DNA of 64,000 nt, from NCBI RefSeq assembly GCF_024746795.1, contig NZ_CP080524.1, forward strand, positions 1 through 64,000, in the 5' to 3' direction. Below, piece by piece: positions 1 to 9,365 of the stretch. This DNA comes from Mesorhizobium sp. AR10. Lineage in GTDB: Bacteria > Pseudomonadota > Alphaproteobacteria > Rhizobiales > Rhizobiaceae. The notes beneath the pieces were generated by a model. It saw only the letters and a program-made list of their open reading frames with translations, made no database searches and was not told where the DNA came from. The number at the start of each line of letters is the position of its first letter. Position 1 is the stretch's first letter. A program made the position numbers and the translations under genes.

Positions 1-198
1 ATGAGTTCCGACGCCAAGGTCACGCCGCTGCGCCCCAGGCGCCCCTGTCCCGAATGCGGCAAGCAATCGGCGCGCGAAACCTACCCATTCTGCTCGACGC
101 GCTGCAAGGACGTCGACCTCAACCGCTGGCTCAAGGGCGCCTACGTCATCACCGCCCGCGATGACGAGGAAGAAACGGACCCTGACGTGCCCAAATGA
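1..198 (+). CDS. yacG: DNA gyrase inhibitor YacG
   Basis: Small zinc-ribbon protein of 65 residues. YacG proteins bind GyrB and inhibit DNA gyrase. The diagnostic zinc site is visible as a CPEC pair (residues 17-20) followed by C-X3-C (CSTRC, residues 32-36), then the conserved region around [11 protein letters not shown] and an acidic tail. The length is normal for the family. The window begins exactly at this ATG, so the start is not confirmed by upstream sequence. It lies outside the island and represents the conserved chromosome next to tRNA-Phe. Confidence 0.9.
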   Translation: MSSDAKVTPLRPRRPCPECGKQSARETYPFCSTRCKDVDLNRWLKGAYVITARDDEEETDPDVPK

Positions 199-293
199 GG
201 CTGTTCGAGACGACTTTGCTGCCATGGCTTCGGCAGACGAAGTTGGCCCATCGAGTCACTGATCTTTCCTGCCTGAAATCAACGTCTAAGCGC

Positions 294-321
294 TGGACAG
301 GCCGGATTCCCGTGCTATAAC
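294..321 (+). promoter_or_regulatory. candidate sigma-70-type promoter for tRNA-Phe
   Basis: TGGACA (294-299) and TATAAC (316-321) are separated by 16 bp and lie about 70 bp upstream of the mature tRNA 5' end. This is a reading of sequence only; a longer leader or another promoter is possible. Confidence 0.4.
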
Positions 322-393
322 CCACGCGCTTTCAAGGGGCGCCTGCGGCGCTTTCGTGAAATCCGGTGTGCGAGATTTCGTTTGCCGGAACAG

Positions 394-469
<76 letters not shown>

Positions 470-534
470 TCACCTTCCTAAGGTGTTGATAAAGCTGAAA
501 AGCCAACAAAATTAAATGCTTAGGTCTACCCGAG

Positions 535-556
535 TGCTACACACAGGTGTTACACA
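535..556 (+). repeat. putative integrase arm-type site, left copy
   Basis: A 22-bp motif with core CTACACACAGGTGTTACA recurs with a single mismatch (A to G) at 59111-59132. This copy begins 64 bp after the attL core. The other ends 63 bp before the attR core, in the same orientation. The matched distances suggest a binding site for the integrase or an excision factor. It overlaps the 5' region of the integrase gene, which would allow autoregulation (inference). Confidence 0.55.
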
Positions 557-567
557 TGGTCCTAGCT

Positions 568-2286
568 ATGAGCCGTCCAACGAAACACCGTAAGACTGGC
601 GTGTACTGGTTCCGCAAGCGCGTACCGGCTGACATTGCCGCGTTGACCGGCCGCAAGGAAGTCAACAAGACGCTCGGAACGAAGGACCCCGAAGAGGCAA
701 AGCGGAAATACGCAGAGGTTCTTGCGGCGTTTGAGCACGAATGGGCGTTGCTTCGGCTCGGAAATCGCTCGTTCAATGGAAGCAGCTTGGGTAGTCTTGC
801 CGCTGCTGGTGAAGATGCGCTCACACCGCGCCTCATTACAGACCGTGAGGCGCACCGTCTTGCCACGGCCGTGCACGACGAATGGATCGCAAAATTCCAG
901 GAGAATCCCAGCGAACAGCTTCACTGGCACACGGAACTGTATGGCGGCATGTGGAAAAGGTACCCTTTGCCTTCAACCGATGCCGTTTCAGGAGTGGAGG
1001 GCGTCGCTGATCCTATCCCGGGGACGATGCCAATCGAAAACGTCTTTTGGAAGTCGATGCGGGCCGGATGCATTAGCAGGGCTGAGGCCATCCTCGCCGA
1101 CAATGGCTACAGTGACGATCCGTGGAGCGTACACAAGACTGCACGTGCAGTCGGGGCCGCTCTGCAGCGAGCCAGCTTGACGCTGCAAAGGCTTGAACGC
1201 GGGGAGTTTGAACCAGAAGAGGAGTCCGCGTGGCTTCATCGTCCGGCAAATACCCAGCGAAATGACGGTCGGTCGCCGAAGACGGCGGCTGCAAAAGGGA
1301 GCACCGACGCAGCGACTTTGACTGGGCTCGTGAACGGTTGGTGGAAGGAGAGCAAAGCAGCAGGCAGAAAGCCGAGCACCTATGAAAGCTACAGAGACGC
1401 TTTTGCCTACCTTGTGCGATTTCTCAAACACAACGATGCATCGAAGGTCACGACCAAGGACGTGATCGCGTTCAAGGACCATCGACTGAGCACACCTTCG
1501 CCGAAGACCGGCAGGGTGATTTCGGCAAAGACATTTAAGGACAGCAATCTGTCGGCGTTGAGAGTCGTATTCGATTGGGGCGTCGCGAACGGAATCGTCG
1601 CTGATAATCCGGCTACCGGTGTTACCTTAAAGGTCGGAAAACCTGCTCGCCATAGATCGAAGGGCTTTTCAGATGAGGAGGCCAAAACTATCCTATCTGG
1701 CGCGCTATCTCATCAGCGAGGGCAAGAAAATCCGAAGACATTTGCGGCGAAGCGTTGGATACCATGGCTGTGCGCGTTCACAGGAGCTCGCGTAGGCGAA
1801 TTGGCCCAGTTGCGAAAACAGGACGTATCCTTGCGCGGCGACGTCTGGGTCATTCGCATCACGCCCGACGCTGGAACGGTCAAAACCAACGAAGCCCGAG
1901 AGGTTCCACTCCATCAGCAGGTAGTCGACCTTGGTTTTCCCGCCTTTGTGCAGGAGGCTGCCAGTGGTCACCTCTTCTTAAATGTCGATCCGTCAGAAAA
2001 CGTTCGGGGGGCTCTACGCGGCTTGAAAAACCGGCTTGCTGAGTTCGGGCGGACCTTCGTGCCAGATCCGAAAGTGGCTCCCAACCACGGCTGGAGACAC
2101 CGATTCAAAACCATTGGCATGGAAGCCGGAATCCCTCCCCGCATACTAGATGCAATCGAGGGTCAGGCAGCTAGAACGGTTGCCGACACTTACGGTGAGG
2201 TCACACTCAAAACTATGGCGACGGAAATTGCGAAATTGCCCCGCTATTCGCTTGAGGTCCTTGATGCCCAGCCTCGGACAAGTTGA
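568..2286 (+). CDS. tyrosine-type site-specific integrase (island 1)
   Basis: Likely catalyses integration and excision of the island at tRNA-Phe. The N-terminus (GVYWFRKRVPADI) is the short module common in DUF6538-type phage and island integrases. A long linker and core-binding domain follow. The C-terminal catalytic domain shows the first arginine in TGARVGEL, the HGWRHRF box with H and R, and the tyrosine in DTYGEV. ATG 568 is preferred because it begins the conserved N-terminus; in-frame GTG 547 and ATG 556 lie upstream, and no clear ribosome site decides between them. The gene points away from the tRNA, the usual arrangement. Family assignment is firm; the att specificity is inferred from position. 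Confidence 0.9.
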   Translation: MSRPTKHRKTGVYWFRKRVPADIAALTGRKEVNKTLGTKDPEEAKRKYAEVLAAFEHEWALLRLGNRSFNGSSLGSLAAAGEDALTPRLITDREAHRLATAVHDEWIAKFQENPSEQLHWHTELYGGMWKRYPLPSTDAVSGVEGVADPIPGTMPIENVFWKSMRAGCISRAEAILADNGYSDDPWSVHKTARAVGAALQRASLTLQRLERGEFEPEEESAWLHRPANTQRNDGRSPKTAAAKGSTDAATLTGLVNGWWKESKAAGRKPSTYESYRDAFAYLVRFLKHNDASKVTTKDVIAFKDHRLSTPSPKTGRVISAKTFKDSNLSALRVVFDWGVANGIVADNPATGVTLKVGKPARHRSKGFSDEEAKTILSGALSHQRGQENPKTFAAKRWIPWLCAFTGARVGELAQLRKQDVSLRGDVWVIRITPDAGTVKTNEAREVPLHQQVVDLGFPAFVQEAASGHLFLNVDPSENVRGALRGLKNRLAEFGRTFVPDPKVAPNHGWRHRFKTIGMEAGIPPRILDAIEGQAARTVADTYGEVTLKTMATEIAKLPRYSLEVLDAQPRTS

Positions 2287-2489
2287 CGCCCATGACGTCC
2301 AGCTTGGCAGTTGATGGACGCGATGTGCAGCCTCCCCCCAGAGGAGAATAGCGGACCAACTGTTGCTCGCCAACTTCGCCCGTCCAGCCATGATATCTTG
2401 AAATTGAGGGCAAACCCGGTCACCCTCCGCCGAGCCGGGCGAGTGTCCCTGACATACGGATTTGCTCGGCAATCTTTTGGGGGGCGCAC

Positions 2490-3527
2490 ATGAGCCTATC
2501 TGATCTGACGCGGTCAGCCGTCGAGTTGGCCATCGCCGAGTATGACGAGATCGGTCCCGAGCGCTTTTTGGAAAAGTATGGCTTCGCCAAGGCTCGAAAG
2601 TACTTTCTGGTCATTGGAAATCGTGAATATCACTCGAAGGCCATCGCGGGGGCAGCACATGGTTACCTTCCCGGCCAATCTATGCCGCTGCGCTCAATCG
2701 ATTTCTCAGGTGGGGAGAACACAGTTGCGCACGTGCTGGACAATCTCGGCTTTGTCGTGCGCTCCACACAACCAAAGCCCCGCAATCCGACTTGGAACCG
2801 TGATGAGCTAATCCTAGCGCTCGATCTCTATTTGGAGAACCCAGCCTCTCCACCGGGCAAGACCAGCAGCAAGATCGCCAAGCTGTCGGAAGACCTGAAC
2901 AAACTGGCCGTGATCCTCGGCGTTTCAGGTGATGGGCAATTCCGCAACCCAAACGGCGTCTACATGAAGGTGATGAACTTTCGGCGTTTTGATCCTACGT
3001 TCGCTGCCGTAGGTAAAGCTGGCTTGAGCCATGGTGGACGAGAGGAAGAGCTTGTCTGGATGGAATTCTCCCAAGCTCCCGACCTATTGCGCGCCGTCGC
3101 GACCGCGATCCGGGCCGCCATCGTCGCGGAAACGCTGCACACTGCCCAGCCTAACCTCGACTACATAGAAGAAGCGGAAGAAGGCCGCCTGCTAACGGTC
3201 CTACACCAACGAAGAGAACGTAACAGAAAGCTGGTGGAAGCCCGTAAGCAGAAAGCTCTGGAAGAGACGCACGAGCTTCGTTGCGAAGCCTGCGACCTGT
3301 CTTTCGGGGACCGGTATGGCCCGCATGGCGACGGCTTCATCGAGGTGCATCACGTTCGACCGCTCCATTCACTCAGAGAGGGCGACAAAACGGCTTTAAC
3401 GGACCTCGCGCTTGTCTGCGCAAACTGCCATCGGATGATCCACCGTCGCAAACCTTGGCTGTCGGTTTCGCAACTCAGGACGCTGTTGAACGAGCTCTCC
3501 ACGGCAGCTCGCCCTGAGACCCATTAA
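2490..3527 (+). CDS. McrA-like HNH endonuclease (modification-dependent restriction candidate)
   Basis: A protein of 345 residues. The C-terminus carries an HNH nuclease domain: zinc cysteines in LRCEACDLSF, the HNH histidines in FIEVHHVRPL, a DLALVCANCHRMIHR zinc knuckle, and an arginine-rich end. The N-terminal ~220 residues (EKYGFAKARKYFLVIG, then NPTWNRDELILALDLYLENP) resemble the recognition regions of ScoMcrA-like proteins that sense modified DNA; that part is recognised by general resemblance only. A strong GGGGGG ribosome site precedes ATG 2490. McrA-type enzymes cut DNA carrying modified cytosine, so this is a likely anti-phage gene carried by the island. Substrate specificity cannot be read from sequence. 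Confidence 0.75.
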   Translation: MSLSDLTRSAVELAIAEYDEIGPERFLEKYGFAKARKYFLVIGNREYHSKAIAGAAHGYLPGQSMPLRSIDFSGGENTVAHVLDNLGFVVRSTQPKPRNPTWNRDELILALDLYLENPASPPGKTSSKIAKLSEDLNKLAVILGVSGDGQFRNPNGVYMKVMNFRRFDPTFAAVGKAGLSHGGREEELVWMEFSQAPDLLRAVATAIRAAIVAETLHTAQPNLDYIEEAEEGRLLTVLHQRRERNRKLVEARKQKALEETHELRCEACDLSFGDRYGPHGDGFIEVHHVRPLHSLREGDKTALTDLALVCANCHRMIHRRKPWLSVSQLRTLLNELSTAARPETH

Positions 3528-3603
3528 AACCGAGAAAGATTGGCGGTCCGAGGCTCATCGCGCAATGCAGTAGACCATTTTGTCTACCACGCCCCCACCG
3601 CGC

Positions 3604-4089
3604 TCACTGGCTGCAAAACGAGGATGGTTTGATCCTATACGTGGTCTCGGAGATCTTGGTCAGATTCCCGGATCCCACATCGTAGAAGCGCCGGACGCAC
3701 GTGTCATATTTGCCGTTGCTCGTGTCCATCCAGTCAGCCTGCAGGAGAGTGCTGTCAATGCCGTATCGGAGCTGAAGCTGGTAGTTGTCCTCGCCGCCGA
3801 GCGGGAAATCGGCCACCCTCCCATCACGACCATCGATCAGGAATGCGAAAATGCACGAGGTGCCACAGCCGATCTCGATCAAAGAGAAGTGTCCGCCGTA
3901 ATTCGGACCCGACTTCATACCGTTCCGAATCCTCGTCTTGAATTGGGCAATGGAGCCCACAAATTTTGGCAGGGCTGACTTCCCTTTGAGATACATTTTT
4001 GTGGGATAGTCACCGAATTTGGGCTCGGCCGCTGCCGGTGAGACGGCGAGGAAAATGGCGGCGAACAACACTGAAATCAGTTTCATCAT
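3604..4089 (-). CDS. small exported protein of unknown function
   Basis: I do not recognise the family. The product has a clear Sec signal peptide (MMKLISVLFAAIFLAVSPAAA) and a mature part of about 140 residues with four cysteines (CGTSC, DTCVRR and one near the end), consistent with disulfides in the periplasm. A segment reading PNYGGHFSLIEIGCGTSC is reminiscent of small periplasmic proteins annotated as hypothetical. The start is ambiguous between ATG 4089 and ATG 4086. The gene stands alone on the minus strand between two nuclease-type genes on the plus strand. Confidence 0.6.
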   Translation of the reverse strand: MMKLISVLFAAIFLAVSPAAAEPKFGDYPTKMYLKGKSALPKFVGSIAQFKTRIRNGMKSGPNYGGHFSLIEIGCGTSCIFAFLIDGRDGRVADFPLGGEDNYQLQLRYGIDSTLLQADWMDTSNGKYDTCVRRFYDVGSGNLTKISETTYRIKPSSFCSQ

Positions 4090-4233
4090 GCTGCCCAAAT
4101 CCCCTTATCGGCAAGGCAATGCCTCCGGAGACTAGGCCTGTCAAGAGCTTCCTACACTCGGTTTTAACTGAGACCTCTCACTATTCCGCGTAACTCGCGA
4201 TGCTTTCGCGGGGACTACCTTGCCACCTGCTAA

Positions 4234-5946
4234 ATGCAATCGGGGAATTTTGATCTGAACGTGCCATCCAGTAGCTGGTCCATGATCCGGCAGCAGGTTT
4301 TGCACCGTGACGGCTATTGCTGTGTCTCTTGCGGCATCAGGCTCAAGTCGGCGGATGCAGACGTCCACCATTTGCTCCCTCGCTCGATGGGCGGTACCGA
4401 CGAAATGTCGAACTTAGTCACGCTCTGCGACGGCTGTCACGCGCGCCATCACCCAAACTTGGCTGGTGGTCTGGCAAGACGGGCGATTGAGAGATGGGCC
4501 GTGAGGCTCGCGAGATGGCTGGACCGAGAAGGATTGCTGACCGAAGCCACAGGTAACTTTGGACCTGCTCTACGCCTGTTTGGGCTGCAGCGATTTCGTT
4601 ACGGTCAGTTGCCAATCATATTGGCGGCGCTTTCCGGAAAATCCGTGTTAGTCGTCAGTCCTACAGGTTCCGGCAAAACCCTATGCTTTCAGCTTCCCGC
4701 GGTGCTGAGGCGTGGGGTCGCCCTTGTTGTTTCTCCCTTGAAGGCGCTGATGTCCGAACAAGTGTCCGACCTTCTGGCCAAGAAAATACCGGCAACGTTC
4801 ATCAACAGTGATCTCAGCCGCGACGAGAAGGAGACCCGCTTTTCTCTGCTTGGCCTGAAGGCCATCAAGCTCCTCTACGTGGCGCCGGAGCGCTTCTTCG
4901 TTCGCAGCGATGCGGAGCGCAGCCAACTCAAGCGGAGCGAGCCGTCCTTTCTTATCATAGACGAGGCCCATTGCGTTGACCGCTGGGGAGAGGACTTTCG
5001 ACCGGAGTATGGCCGGTTGCGTGAAGTTCGAGAAAAGCTAGGTGCCCCACCAGTCTTGGCATTCACGGCGACCGCCGGAAAGGAGATGCAGGATCGGATC
5101 CTCGCGTCGCTTGGCATTCCGGATGCAAAGGTGTTCGTCCGCGATGTGGATAGGCCAAACATCGCGATGTTGCGACGGCATTGTCGATCTGAACAGCGGG
5201 CGCTGGAAATAGCATCCATGTTGGCGCTGCCCCAGTTGAAGGGGCAGAAGGCGATGGTCTTCGTCCCTACGGTAAAAGTGGGTGACGAGCTGCGAACTGC
5301 TCTGTCGGCGATGGGATTGGACATCCCATTCTATCATTCCAAGCTGGGTACTGCATGGGAGCGGCAGGAACTCGTGAAGCGCTTCTTGGGACAGAGCCGC
5401 CCAGTGGTCGATCAGATTGTCTGCACCAACGCCTTTGGCATGGGCCTCGACGTTCCTAACGTGCGGTTGGTGGTGCACTGGCAACAATCAGCATCTGTTG
5501 AAGACCTGTTGCAGGAGTTTGGCCGCGCTGGAAGAGATGGGAAGCCGTCGATCTCGGTCATGTTTCACGACGGTACGAGTCGAGGTGATACGGGACGCCT
5601 CAAATTCATGGCCGAGATGACTGTTTCGAACGCACCGGGGGATGAAAACCAAAGGGCGGTCATGCTGGAACAGCGGACCCGGAACATCGATCAAGTGGCC
5701 GGAATGCTCCGCTCGACTTCTTGTTTTCGTAAGTCGATCCGCAACTATTTCGGCGATAGCGAGAAACGGCACAAACTGAGCCTTGCAGAGCGGATCCTAG
5801 AATGGGTTTTTGGAACACCTGCGCCGAGAACCCACCACACCGCTTGCTGCGATAGCTGCGACGCCGCAACCATCAAAAAACATGGCACGATAGCTTATGT
5901 TACGCAGGTCATCGGAGGTGAATTCCCGCATTTAAGGCGAAAATAA
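4234..5946 (+). CDS. HNH nuclease–RecQ helicase fusion
   Basis: A protein of 570 residues. Residues ~15-75 form an HNH domain (SMIRQQVLHRDGYCC, DVHHLLPRSMGG, CDGCHARHH). Residues ~115-450 are a RecQ-type superfamily 2 helicase with Walker A SPTGSGKT (142-149), DEAH (243-246) in IIDEAHCVDRWGEDFRPEY, and motif VI QEFGRAGRDG. The C-terminus has RecQ-like zinc cysteines (CFRKSIRNYF ... CCDSC). No HRDC domain is evident. Classical RecQ lacks an N-terminal nuclease, so the fusion couples 3'-5' unwinding to DNA cutting. With the neighbouring McrA-like gene this suggests a defence or anti-plasmid role (inference). Confidence 0.85.
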   Translation: MQSGNFDLNVPSSSWSMIRQQVLHRDGYCCVSCGIRLKSADADVHHLLPRSMGGTDEMSNLVTLCDGCHARHHPNLAGGLARRAIERWAVRLARWLDREGLLTEATGNFGPALRLFGLQRFRYGQLPIILAALSGKSVLVVSPTGSGKTLCFQLPAVLRRGVALVVSPLKALMSEQVSDLLAKKIPATFINSDLSRDEKETRFSLLGLKAIKLLYVAPERFFVRSDAERSQLKRSEPSFLIIDEAHCVDRWGEDFRPEYGRLREVREKLGAPPVLAFTATAGKEMQDRILASLGIPDAKVFVRDVDRPNIAMLRRHCRSEQRALEIASMLALPQLKGQKAMVFVPTVKVGDELRTALSAMGLDIPFYHSKLGTAWERQELVKRFLGQSRPVVDQIVCTNAFGMGLDVPNVRLVVHWQQSASVEDLLQEFGRAGRDGKPSISVMFHDGTSRGDTGRLKFMAEMTVSNAPGDENQRAVMLEQRTRNIDQVAGMLRSTSCFRKSIRNYFGDSEKRHKLSLAERILEWVFGTPAPRTHHTACCDSCDAATIKKHGTIAYVTQVIGGEFPHLRRK

Positions 5947-6100
5947 CGACAAATTGTGCTCAGAAGACGGAAGCTGTAAACGCGACAATACAGTATTTGG
6001 TTGGAACATTTATTGATCTCTTAAGCACTTCTCCACAATCGGCACTTGCCCGGCTTGGCCCGTTTTGCTAATGAGTTCGTACAACCGGGGGGTCTGGATA

Positions 6101-6361
6101 ATGTCGAAGCGCAATTTTCTGTCACCAATGGCCTTGTCGGCCACGATGATTCTCGGCGGCCAAGTTCAGGCTGCAGTCCTTGTTGAATCGGCAAATCAGC
6201 CTTCAGCCAAGCTCGCTGAAGCTGGCACTGTTCCGGCAGACCTCGGCTACGGTGAGGTACTCGACCGCTCAAATGGTACGGACGTTATCATGGCGTATCA
6301 CACCAGCCATTCGAGCCATGCTAGTCACGGGTCACACTGCTCTGGCTACAGCTATTGTTGA
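6101..6361 (+). CDS. hxsA: His-Xaa-Ser repeat precursor protein, HxsA-type
   Basis: An 86-residue product with a signal peptide (MSKRNFLSPMALSATMILGG...QAA) and a C-terminal run of His-Xaa-Ser triplets: HTS, HSS, HAS, HGS, HCS, ending SGYSYC. His-Xaa-Ser repeats are the defining feature of the HXS system described from comparative genomics, where radical SAM enzymes are thought to modify the repeat. Only five triplets are present, fewer than in long HxsA proteins. ATG 6101 is chosen because it starts the signal peptide and follows a GGGGGTC stretch. The stop overlaps the hxsD start (TGATG), so translation is coupled. Confidence 0.85.
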   Translation: MSKRNFLSPMALSATMILGGQVQAAVLVESANQPSAKLAEAGTVPADLGYGEVLDRSNGTDVIMAYHTSHSSHASHGSHCSGYSYC

Positions 6362-6693
6362 TGTCGGACACCCCTCGCGATAGCGAGCTCGTCCAGACAG
6401 CCCAAGTCAAGTTTGATCTGTCAGTCTTCAGCCTCGACTGTGTGAAGCGCGCAGCGTATCGAGTAACCGGGAACGCTGCGGTTGAGATCACGATCGAAGG
6501 GGGCTTCGCAGTATGCACGATCAACTTCAGTCAGGCGGCCGTGCGAGCTTCGGCTGACGCAGCGATAGAGAGGCTGCGGCTAGAGGTCTTGGATCAGGAC
6601 CTGCGTAGCAGCATCGCCGTCGAAACCGCCACGGTTAGAAACGCGATACTGGCGCTGGCGTTTTCCAGATCGGGCCTGCAGTCCGATGACTAA
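6361..6693 (+). CDS. hxsD: His-Xaa-Ser system protein HxsD
   Basis: A product of 110 residues in the HxsD position between the repeat protein and HxsB. It has a compact alpha/beta composition with FSLDCVKRAAYRVTG and VCTINF segments, and no signal peptide or metal motif. The assignment rests on synteny plus length and these segments, which fit HxsD proteins. The ATG shares its A with the preceding TGA, and the end overlaps hxsB by 8 bp, so all four genes are one transcription unit. The biochemical role of HxsD is not established; a recognition or scaffold role is plausible. Confidence 0.75.
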   Translation: MSDTPRDSELVQTAQVKFDLSVFSLDCVKRAAYRVTGNAAVEITIEGGFAVCTINFSQAAVRASADAAIERLRLEVLDQDLRSSIAVETATVRNAILALAFSRSGLQSDD

Positions 6694-8143
6694 GTTTGCT
6701 CCGGCAACTGAGTTCCAACGACCGTTGGACGACACATACCAGCTTGCGTACTTCCGTTTTTCCCAGTTGGACAACGAGCGGTATGTGCTGACCAACCAAG
6801 CGGGCGAATATTTGGTGTTGCCGCGCGCTGTGCTGGCTTCGTTTGTCAAGCACGAGCTTCCCAGCACACACCCCGCTTACTCCCGCCTGCGTAGCAGGCA
6901 GTTCCTCTTTGATGCATCCTCCAATATCGGCCGAGAATTGCTGGCGTTGAAGGTCCGCACCAAGGCAAAGAGGCTCGAGAATTTCACCTCGCTTCACATT
7001 ATGGTCGTGTCTCTGCGTTGCGAGCACTCCTGCCCCTACTGTCAGGTATCCCGTCAAAGCGAAGATCGCTCAGCCTTCGATATGTCAGAGGAGACTGCCG
7101 AGAAGGCCTTGGCGCTCATTTTCCAGTCTCCAAGTCCGGCTATCAAGATCGAGTTCCAAGGCGGCGAGCCGCTTCTGAATTTCCCGTTGATCCAACACGT
7201 CGTGCATCGGGCTGAAGCGACCAACAAGGTCGCCGCGCGATCATTGCAGTTCGTTATCACGACGAACCTCGCTGTCGTTACGGATGAAATCCTAGAATTT
7301 TGTCGCCAACACAGCATCCTGATCTCCACATCGCTTGATGGTCCGGCTACTCTCCACAACGCCAATCGACCGCGCCCGGGAAAGAACAGCTACGAGTTGG
7401 CCGTGGCAGGCATCCAGAGAGCCAGACAAGCTCTTGGCCATGAGCGCGTCAGCGCACTTATGACGACCACGAAGGCCAGCCTTCCACTTGTCCGCGAGAT
7501 CATTGACGAATATGTGCGGCTAGATTTCCCCGGAATATTCCTTCGGCCGCTTTCCCCTTACGGCTTCGCGGTCAAGACGAAATCGTACGCCGCCTATGAC
7601 GTGGACCGCTGGCTCGACTTCTATTTCGACGGGCTTAATTACATCCTGGAACTGAATCGGAACGGCATTCCGTTCAAGGAGTTTTACGCGGCCACCATCC
7701 TTACAAAGATGCTGACGCCGTTCGAGCCGGGATATGTGGACCTGATGAGCCCGGCAGGCATCGGTATCTCCGCCGTTGTCTACAACTATGACGCCAGCGT
7801 CTATGCGTCCGACGAAGCGCGAATGCTGGCCGAAATGGGCGACAAGACATTTCTGCTCGGGGATGTCCACGAAAACACCTACGCTGAGATTTTCGGGTCC
7901 GACGCTCTCCTCGATCCTATCGAGCAGTCTTTTGCAGGCTCCGTACCGATGTGCGCCGACTGCGCTTACGAACCGTTCTGTGGCTCCGATCCAGTGTTCC
8001 ATACCGCAACGCAGGGCGACTTTGTTGGCCTCAAAACGCGGTCGGGATTCTGCAATCGTAACATGTCGATCTTCAAGAGGCTGATCGACCTTATGGAGAG
8101 GGACGTTACCGCCCGAGAACTCTTTCTAAGTTGGGCGAATTAG
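6686..8143 (+). CDS. hxsB: radical SAM maturase HxsB of the His-Xaa-Ser system
   Basis: A protein of 485 residues. The radical SAM 4Fe-4S motif C-X3-C-X2-C is at Cys112, 116 and 119 (SLRCEHSCPYCQ). The GGEP-type SAM-binding motif follows in EFQGGEPLLNF. The C-terminus has a SPASM-like auxiliary cysteine cluster (MCADCAYEPFCGSD and GFCNRN). Peptide maturases of this class modify a partner precursor; here the only obvious partner is the HxsA repeat protein two genes upstream. The product should be cytoplasmic, so modification would precede export of HxsA. The gene overlaps hxsD and is 1 bp from hxsC. Confidence 0.9.
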   Translation: MTKFAPATEFQRPLDDTYQLAYFRFSQLDNERYVLTNQAGEYLVLPRAVLASFVKHELPSTHPAYSRLRSRQFLFDASSNIGRELLALKVRTKAKRLENFTSLHIMVVSLRCEHSCPYCQVSRQSEDRSAFDMSEETAEKALALIFQSPSPAIKIEFQGGEPLLNFPLIQHVVHRAEATNKVAARSLQFVITTNLAVVTDEILEFCRQHSILISTSLDGPATLHNANRPRPGKNSYELAVAGIQRARQALGHERVSALMTTTKASLPLVREIIDEYVRLDFPGIFLRPLSPYGFAVKTKSYAAYDVDRWLDFYFDGLNYILELNRNGIPFKEFYAATILTKMLTPFEPGYVDLMSPAGIGISAVVYNYDASVYASDEARMLAEMGDKTFLLGDVHENTYAEIFGSDALLDPIEQSFAGSVPMCADCAYEPFCGSDPVFHTATQGDFVGLKTRSGFCNRNMSIFKRLIDLMERDVTARELFLSWAN

Positions 8144-8144
8144 G

Positions 8145-9305
8145 ATGTTGCGACTGAGTGGCTTCGCTGCGTCAGCAAGCGTCGGTGATTTCTCACGGCG
8201 AGTGGCACTTAGGCTCGTGACGGGCCAAGCTGAACAAGCGCCTAACCCGGAGCATGATGCGTATCTTTTCACGGGCGAGAATGCCCATCCTGAATGCCGG
8301 TGGGTTGTTACCTTTGAAGAGCATCAGGCGGAAGCTGCGCGACTGTTTTCGAGCCAACGACTGATCGTTTTGCCCGACTATTTTTGCTACCTCAGCGAAG
8401 GCGACGTCATCCGCTTTGTGCCCGACCGCAAGGCGGTGCGCGTCCTGTTTCGAAGCGGAGCCAGCGCGAACTATTTCCTTGTGACCGAACGATGCAATCA
8501 TCTGTGCTTGATGTGCTCGCAGCCACCCAAGGACGTTGACGATCGCTGGTTGGCGCGGGAAATCCTGGATGTGCTGCCCCTACTGCCTGCCACGACACCG
8601 TTTCTCGGGATCACCGGCGGTGAGCCAACGCTTGTTGGCGAGGACTTTTTTGACATTTTGGCTTCGGCTCGTGACCATCTCCCTTCGACACCCGTTCACG
8701 TTCTCTCCAACGGCCGGACGTTTAAGGACAAGGCGTTCGCCGAGCGATATCAAGCTATTGGACACCGCCGCCTGTCGGTAGGCATACCGATCTATTCCGC
8801 GGACCCGGAAGTGCACGACTATGTCGTTCAATCCAAAGGCGCTTTCGATGAGACCATCCGCGGGATCATGAACCTGAAGTCCGTCGGGGCTGAGGTTGAG
8901 ATACGAGTTGTCGTTCACAAGCAGACCTATGAAGGTCTCGCCGACCTGTCAGATTTCATTTTTAGAAACCTCACTTTCGTAGACCACGTGACGTTCATGG
9001 GGCTGGAGATCACTGGCTTCACAAGGGCAAATATGGATAAGCTCTGGATGGATCCGTACGACTATCGAAGTGAGTTGCGGGCGGCTGTGCAATATCTGGC
9101 TGCGGCTAGGATCAATGTTTCAGTCTACAATCACCAGCTCTGTCTTCTTGATGGCTCCATCCATCAGTACGCAAAACGCTCGATCAGCGATTGGAAAAAT
9201 GAATACGCCGATGAGTGCAGCGGCTGCTCCCTACGCAATAAGTGTGGCGGCTTCTTTTCATCCAGCAGCCTCGCGAAAAGCTCTCACATCGCGGCATTTC
9301 AATAA
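8145..9305 (+). CDS. hxsC: radical SAM protein HxsC of the His-Xaa-Ser system
   Basis: A second radical SAM enzyme, 386 residues, with C-X3-C-X2-C at Cys117, 121 and 124 (VTERCNHLCLMC) after an N-terminal extension of ~105 residues. ITGGEPTL supplies the SAM-binding glycine motif. The C-terminus has a short cysteine cluster (CSGCSLRNKCGG) typical of this family. It starts 1 bp after the hxsB stop. Paired radical SAM proteins are the hallmark of HXS loci. A weak hairpin (CCGATG TG CATCGG) lies just downstream, but the next gene follows after 60 bp and transcription probably continues. Confidence 0.9.
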   Translation: MLRLSGFAASASVGDFSRRVALRLVTGQAEQAPNPEHDAYLFTGENAHPECRWVVTFEEHQAEAARLFSSQRLIVLPDYFCYLSEGDVIRFVPDRKAVRVLFRSGASANYFLVTERCNHLCLMCSQPPKDVDDRWLAREILDVLPLLPATTPFLGITGGEPTLVGEDFFDILASARDHLPSTPVHVLSNGRTFKDKAFAERYQAIGHRRLSVGIPIYSADPEVHDYVVQSKGAFDETIRGIMNLKSVGAEVEIRVVVHKQTYEGLADLSDFIFRNLTFVDHVTFMGLEITGFTRANMDKLWMDPYDYRSELRAAVQYLAAARINVSVYNHQLCLLDGSIHQYAKRSISDWKNEYADECSGCSLRNKCGGFFSSSSLAKSSHIAAFQ

Positions 9306-9365
9306 TATAACACCGATGTGCATCGGGACTTTCACGAAACCCGATTCAAAAGCTAAGGCCGTCCG

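Noticed and set aside
6101..9305. Reading the radical SAM genes as a PQQ or sactipeptide locus
   Set aside because: The precursor has His-Xaa-Ser triplets, two radical SAM proteins are paired, and an HxsD-like gene lies between, which fits the HXS system rather than PQQ or sactipeptides.
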